64,000 nucleotides of DNA. It comes from Aeromonas simiae. Its GTDB lineage: Bacteria; Pseudomonadota; Gammaproteobacteria; Enterobacterales; Aeromonadaceae. Under the pieces are notes generated by a model. The model had not been told where the DNA came from. It did no database searches and saw nothing but the letters and a program-made list of their open reading frames with translations. Where the stretch lies: positions 57,421 to 121,420 of the forward strand of contig NZ_CDBY01000044.1 of assembly GCF_000820125.1 (NCBI RefSeq), written 5' to 3'. How positions within the stretch are numbered: the stretch's first letter is position 1; every line of letters starts with the position of its first letter. The translations under genes and the position numbers were made by a program. Positions 60,633-64,000 of this stretch are shown here, in pieces.

Positions 60633-61289
60633 TCAGGAGTCCATCAGGCAGAATTCCTGCCAGAGAAAGCCCTGTCCCAGGTCACATCCGGCATCAATGG
60701 CCAGGTGCACGTCCTCTGCCGTCTCGATCCCCTCGGCCAGGATGGTGTTCGACACCTTGCGGCATGCTTTGACAAAATCGGTCAGCCCCTGACCCAAGGC
60801 CTTGAAATGGGCAAACAGGCGATGGGAGATCTTGATACCGTCGATTTTCAGTCCCATCTCGATGCACACCATCAGGGCAAAGGCGGTGATATCGTCGATC
60901 CAGACCTCCACCCCCATCTTGCGCATGGCATGGACATGGTTGGAGAACAGTTGCAGCTCCTCTCCGTGCAAGCGGTGCAGCGCTTCCGGGTCCTGAATCT
61001 CAATCACCAGGTGCATCTCTTCGACACGGCTCAGCGAGCTCATGATGCGGCCAAACAGGGCGGCATCGAGCAAGGACTCCACCGGCAGATTGATGAAGGT
61101 TTTCTTACCGCGCTTGCTGCTGGTCACAAACCCCACCTGGCGGCAAAACAGATCCACCATCTTGGTTGTCGTCATTGTCGAGAAATACGCTTCCAAGTCG
61201 ATCGACTGGTGCATTTTGAGCAATACCTCATGACCAATCACGTGCTCGGTATGCAGATTGACAATCGGCTGAAAACGATAGCAAGGCAT
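60633..61289 (-). CDS. EAL-domain protein encoded inside a pilus operon
   Basis: Protein of 218 residues consisting of one EAL domain, the fold of cyclic di-GMP phosphodiesterases. Signature positions: GHEVLLKM with Glu21 (EVL in place of EAL, and K for the usual R), FINLPVESL with the metal-binding Asn, EIQDPEALH, VWIDDITAFALM with the paired aspartates, LKIDGIKI with the catalytic-site lysine, LAEGIETAED, and GQGFLWQEF. Most metal ligands are kept, so activity is possible; the altered loop argues for testing. No membrane or sensor part. It lies 26 bp after the usher stop and 28 bp before the adhesin start, in the middle of the operon. Confidence 0.85.
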   Translation of the reverse strand: MPCYRFQPIVNLHTEHVIGHEVLLKMHQSIDLEAYFSTMTTTKMVDLFCRQVGFVTSSKRGKKTFINLPVESLLDAALFGRIMSSLSRVEEMHLVIEIQDPEALHRLHGEELQLFSNHVHAMRKMGVEVWIDDITAFALMVCIEMGLKIDGIKISHRLFAHFKALGQGLTDFVKACRKVSNTILAEGIETAEDVHLAIDAGCDLGQGFLWQEFCLMDS

Positions 61290-61315
61290 AAAACCCTCAA
61301 TACATAAATCTACGA

Positions 61316-63808
61316 TTAACTACAGGTATTAATGCCACTTTCATGGACATCATAAATAATGCACTGCTCAGCCACCTTGGCTTTGCGATACTTAATTTTT
61401 ATGCGCTCTGGTAGTTCATTCGATTTGATATACACCTGGCTCCCTTGCGCAACATATCCAATTTCCTGGTCATGGCCGTTATAAACTACGGCACCAAACG
61501 GCAATTCATTCCCGCCTCCATCACGAATATCCATGAGGTAATTTTTACGGGTATCGGTCTTATATTTGATATTGATGATACTGCCCTCATAAGGGGCGAC
61601 GCGGGCAATATTTCCCAGTACATCAACCTCACTGTCCGTTTTGTCGTCACTCTCCAGCACGAAGTCGTTCATGCGATAGGCCACCGCCCCCGACACCAGG
61701 GCTCGGCCATGCTTGTCGGTACGGCGCCGGCTATCACCGTTGATGGCCGCATTCTCCACGCCGGGCGCATCCACGATGACAAAGGTGTTGCCGGTCTCGG
61801 CCGTGAGCAGCACATCATCGGCATAAGCCAGGACGGTCCCACTGGCCCCCAGACTGACCTGGCGATAATCGCTCGCCTCTGTCAGCCCGGCATTGAGGCT
61901 CACCTTGTTGGCATTCCATGCCCCGTAGAGATCGACAGACTTGCTGTTCCCCAGGTGGTCGTGGGCGGCACTCAGGCTATAGTCCACCTGCTCCAGCCCT
62001 CCGCTCATCCCGAGGTTGGTCGACTGGTACCCTTGCTTGTCGAAAGCGGTGCGCGCCGTCATGCTGGCGGGGCTGTCGAACAGCGTCATCGGGATGGTGA
62101 CACTCAGATAAGCACTGTTTTCACTCTGGCGATGTCTCTTCAGCTGGGCACTCAGCGCCCCTTCTTCCTCTTGCTGCACCTCGTCGTAGTTCTGGTCATA
62201 ATCCGAGCGTCGCAGCGACAGGGTGTAGCTCGCCTTACCTATGTTGTTGTTGTAACTCAGGCTGTACTGCTTGGTGACCTTGTCATCGCTCCAGTAGTCA
62301 CTCACGTAGGCATCAAAGGTGAAGCGGCCGTACGGGTCGGGCAGGTTTTGCGACAACGAGACGCTGAACACCTGCTTGTTACGCTGCTCGGCCTCCGTCT
62401 TGGCTCCCTTGGCCGACACGAAGTCGGAGAAGGAGAGGAAGTTACGGGTGCGATAGTAGTAGTTAGCCAGCGTCAAGTTGGTCTCGGTCGCAAAGTACTT
62501 ACTGTAAGAGACCGAGTACTTCTCCCCGCTCTTCTTATGGCCGTTCAGGTCATAAAAAGATTGCTCCACGTTCGCCGATACCGAGCCGATATAGGGCAGG
62601 GAAACCGCACTGCCCAGCAAATAGGAGCGATAGTCGCTACTGCCGGTCAACCCACCGAACAGGGTCCAGTAATTATTGATGCCCCGGATGTAAGTCCCCT
62701 GAGCAAACAGGGGATGCTCGTCATTTCCCTCTTGGTGGACCTCACCGATATTGAAGTGATAGTCATCACTACCGGGACGCATCATGTCGGCCATGGTGGC
62801 AAACGGCACCACGAAACGCTCCGTTTTCCCTCCCGAGTTCTTGACCTCCACATTGAGATCGCTACGAGAACCGGTCGGCATCAGATCGCGGATGGCAAAC
62901 GGGCCGGGGGGAACCGACATCTGGTAGATCGAGTGGCCATCCTGATAGACAGTGATGACGGCACTGGAGCTGGCCTCCCCACGCACCACCGGCATATAGG
63001 TGCGATCCTTGTCCGGCAGCATGCGCACGTCCTTGTCCAGCGTCACACCACGAAAATGCAACGAGTCAAAATAGCTGGAGGTGGTGTAACGATCGCCGGC
63101 ACTGGCGACGCTGGTTATCTCCGGCAGCGCCCGCTCCAGATAGCGGGAGTTGCTACGCCAGCTACGCTGACCGCTGATGCCTTCATAACTGAAGTTAGAG
63201 ACATCACGAAAGTGCCATGCCCCCAGGTTTAGCCCGCTGTGCAGTGACACAAAGGCACTCTGGTTGGTATCAAACGAACCATCTTTGGCACTGGCACGGT
63301 AGTAGCTCGCGTTGTAGCTGCTGTAGAAACCATTGATGCCCGGGTCCCACTTGTCGGGGTTGACCCAGTTACGACTGATCTCTTCTACATAGGCCTGGGG
63401 CAGCTCCAGCATGGCCTTCATCTCGCCAAACTGCAGGTCACTCGTGCCACCATGGAGCAACTCAGCGAGGGGGATCTCTTCCTCTTCCTGAGCCATCTTT
63501 TGCGCTGGAATATCCAAAATACCGAGCGCGGGGATATCAGCCTGACGCACATAGATGGCATCGGCATGGTTCTCCACCACCCGCAGCGTGAACTTGCCGC
63601 GCCACTGCTGGTTTACATAAACCTCAAACTCGTAAGCCCCCGGCGCAATCATCAGCGCATCGTCGTTCCAATCCACATCGGAAGAGGCGCCCACCAACAG
63701 GCTCGAGTTAAAAGTTTCGGCATATACGGTAGAAAGCGGCAGTGTAGATGAGATGACCTGCAACAACAGCATCCTCATCACAACAACACTCTTGTTCATC
63801 TTCATCAA
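61316..63808 (-). CDS. Outer-membrane fimbrial usher (PapC/FimD superfamily)
   Basis: Usher of 830 residues, unrelated in detail to the CS1-type usher at 31-34 kb. A signal peptide is followed by the N-terminal domain EVYVNQQWRGKFTLRVVENH. GPFAIRDLMPTGSRSDLNV is the plug/barrel motif shared with PapC and FimD (RDL-xPTGS). ETGNTFVIVDAPGVENAAI and RALVSGAVAYRMNDFVLES come before the C-terminal domain, which has GAVVYNGHDQEIGYVAQGSQ and ends with Cys pairs in EQCIIYDVHESGINTCS. The start is the first of several in-frame ATG codons. It lies just after the chaperone gene. Confidence 0.92.
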   Translation of the reverse strand: MMKMNKSVVVMRMLLLQVISSTLPLSTVYAETFNSSLLVGASSDVDWNDDALMIAPGAYEFEVYVNQQWRGKFTLRVVENHADAIYVRQADIPALGILDIPAQKMAQEEEEIPLAELLHGGTSDLQFGEMKAMLELPQAYVEEISRNWVNPDKWDPGINGFYSSYNASYYRASAKDGSFDTNQSAFVSLHSGLNLGAWHFRDVSNFSYEGISGQRSWRSNSRYLERALPEITSVASAGDRYTTSSYFDSLHFRGVTLDKDVRMLPDKDRTYMPVVRGEASSSAVITVYQDGHSIYQMSVPPGPFAIRDLMPTGSRSDLNVEVKNSGGKTERFVVPFATMADMMRPGSDDYHFNIGEVHQEGNDEHPLFAQGTYIRGINNYWTLFGGLTGSSDYRSYLLGSAVSLPYIGSVSANVEQSFYDLNGHKKSGEKYSVSYSKYFATETNLTLANYYYRTRNFLSFSDFVSAKGAKTEAEQRNKQVFSVSLSQNLPDPYGRFTFDAYVSDYWSDDKVTKQYSLSYNNNIGKASYTLSLRRSDYDQNYDEVQQEEEGALSAQLKRHRQSENSAYLSVTIPMTLFDSPASMTARTAFDKQGYQSTNLGMSGGLEQVDYSLSAAHDHLGNSKSVDLYGAWNANKVSLNAGLTEASDYRQVSLGASGTVLAYADDVLLTAETGNTFVIVDAPGVENAAINGDSRRRTDKHGRALVSGAVAYRMNDFVLESDDKTDSEVDVLGNIARVAPYEGSIINIKYKTDTRKNYLMDIRDGGGNELPFGAVVYNGHDQEIGYVAQGSQVYIKSNELPERIKIKYRKAKVAEQCIIYDVHESGINTCS

Positions 63809-63833
63809 TATATGCCCGTAGCCAGCGAGTTAA

Positions 63834-64000
63834 TTAGAGAAGGGCAAAACGTTGTGCCCCAAAGTCATCCAGATAACTGATCCGATATTGGCCGCTACCA
63901 TTCATCGAGGCCGGCACGGCAAGACAGGAATGGGGAGCGATAAAAAGCGCCTCATCGAGTAAATTACCCTGCACTTTCTTTTTCCTGATTACCCATGACC
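63834..64000 (-). CDS. Fimbrial chaperone, C-terminal part (cut by window edge)
   Basis: The last 54 codons of a periplasmic chaperone gene that enters from the right. The visible end reads LLDEALFIAPHSCLAVP, GQYRISYLDDFGAQ and RFALL before a TAA stop. The I-x-x-x-DDFGA segment is the C-terminal signature of PapD-type chaperones (INDYGA). It comes 25 bp before the usher start, the usual chaperone-usher order. Confidence 0.8.
   Translation of the reverse strand, partial: SWVIRKKKVQGNLLDEALFIAPHSCLAVPASMNGSGQYRISYLDDFGAQRFALL

Noticed and set aside
1..64000. tRNA, rRNA, CRISPR arrays and complete insertion sequences
   Set aside because: None recognised by eye; no clover-leaf signatures, regular spacer repeats or transposase frames were seen.

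Overview
The window looks like a chromosomal segment of an Aeromonas-type gammaproteobacterium. The housekeeping genes (fbaA, pgk, epd, fkpA, slyX, slyD, yheV, yheT, yheU, prkB, yhfA, crp, dusA, tkt, metK, sprT, endA, rsmE, gshB, yqgE, ruvX) follow Enterobacterales/Vibrionaceae blocks. The core is GC-rich, and a LuxO-type quorum-sensing regulator and a secreted Dns-type nuclease are present. Species cannot be fixed from sequence reading alone.

Layout. 0-3.6 kb: a glycolytic block on the minus strand (ROK sugar kinase, epd, pgk, start of fbaA). 3.7-14 kb: the fkpA-slyX-slyD-yheV-cheV-yheT-yheU-prkB-yhfA-crp block, with an integral-membrane GGDEF protein and small lipoproteins. 14-21.3 kb: rlmA, a short-chain dehydrogenase, a small outer-membrane protein, a PCuAC copper chaperone, an enoyl-CoA hydratase-like protein, an orphan peptide-binding protein and dusA. 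21.4-24.2 kb: a scar of a mobile element. A broken tyrosine-recombinase gene lies against the 5' end of dusA, followed by a cold-shock gene, a degraded ORF, a Nudix hydrolase and two small secreted proteins.

24.2-39 kb is an accessory pilus locus, all on the minus strand and more AT-rich than the core. In transcription order it holds a NarL/LuxR-type response regulator, a BvgS/EvgS-like hybrid kinase (frameshifted), a major pilin, a second pilin-like subunit, a CS1/CooC/TcfC-type usher, a chaperone, a tip adhesin-like protein and two large paralogous lipoproteins. It resembles the alternate (alpha) chaperone-usher pili of the CFA/I-CS1-cable family, with a dedicated phosphorelay and two apparent surface lipoproteins added. 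Two G-tracts (11 bp between the pilin genes, 8 bp near the kinase frameshift) make switching expression a testable idea.

39.4-48.7 kb: chromate transporter, lipoprotein UshA/NutA-type nucleotidase with a CRP-like site, small membrane and TPR proteins, LuxO with a LuxO-like operator, a protein made of three RidA domains, and an AT-rich membrane protein. 48.9-56.6 kb: tkt-metK-sprT-endA-rsmE-gshB-yqgE-ruvX, with MetJ-like boxes before metK. 56.6-64 kb: a second, unrelated chaperone-usher pilus locus. Its far end carries a ToxR/CadC/MarT-like membrane regulator with a FidL/ToxS-like partner, and it also holds two paralogous two-domain adhesins, an EAL-domain protein inside the operon, an usher, and the C-terminus of a chaperone that runs off the right edge.
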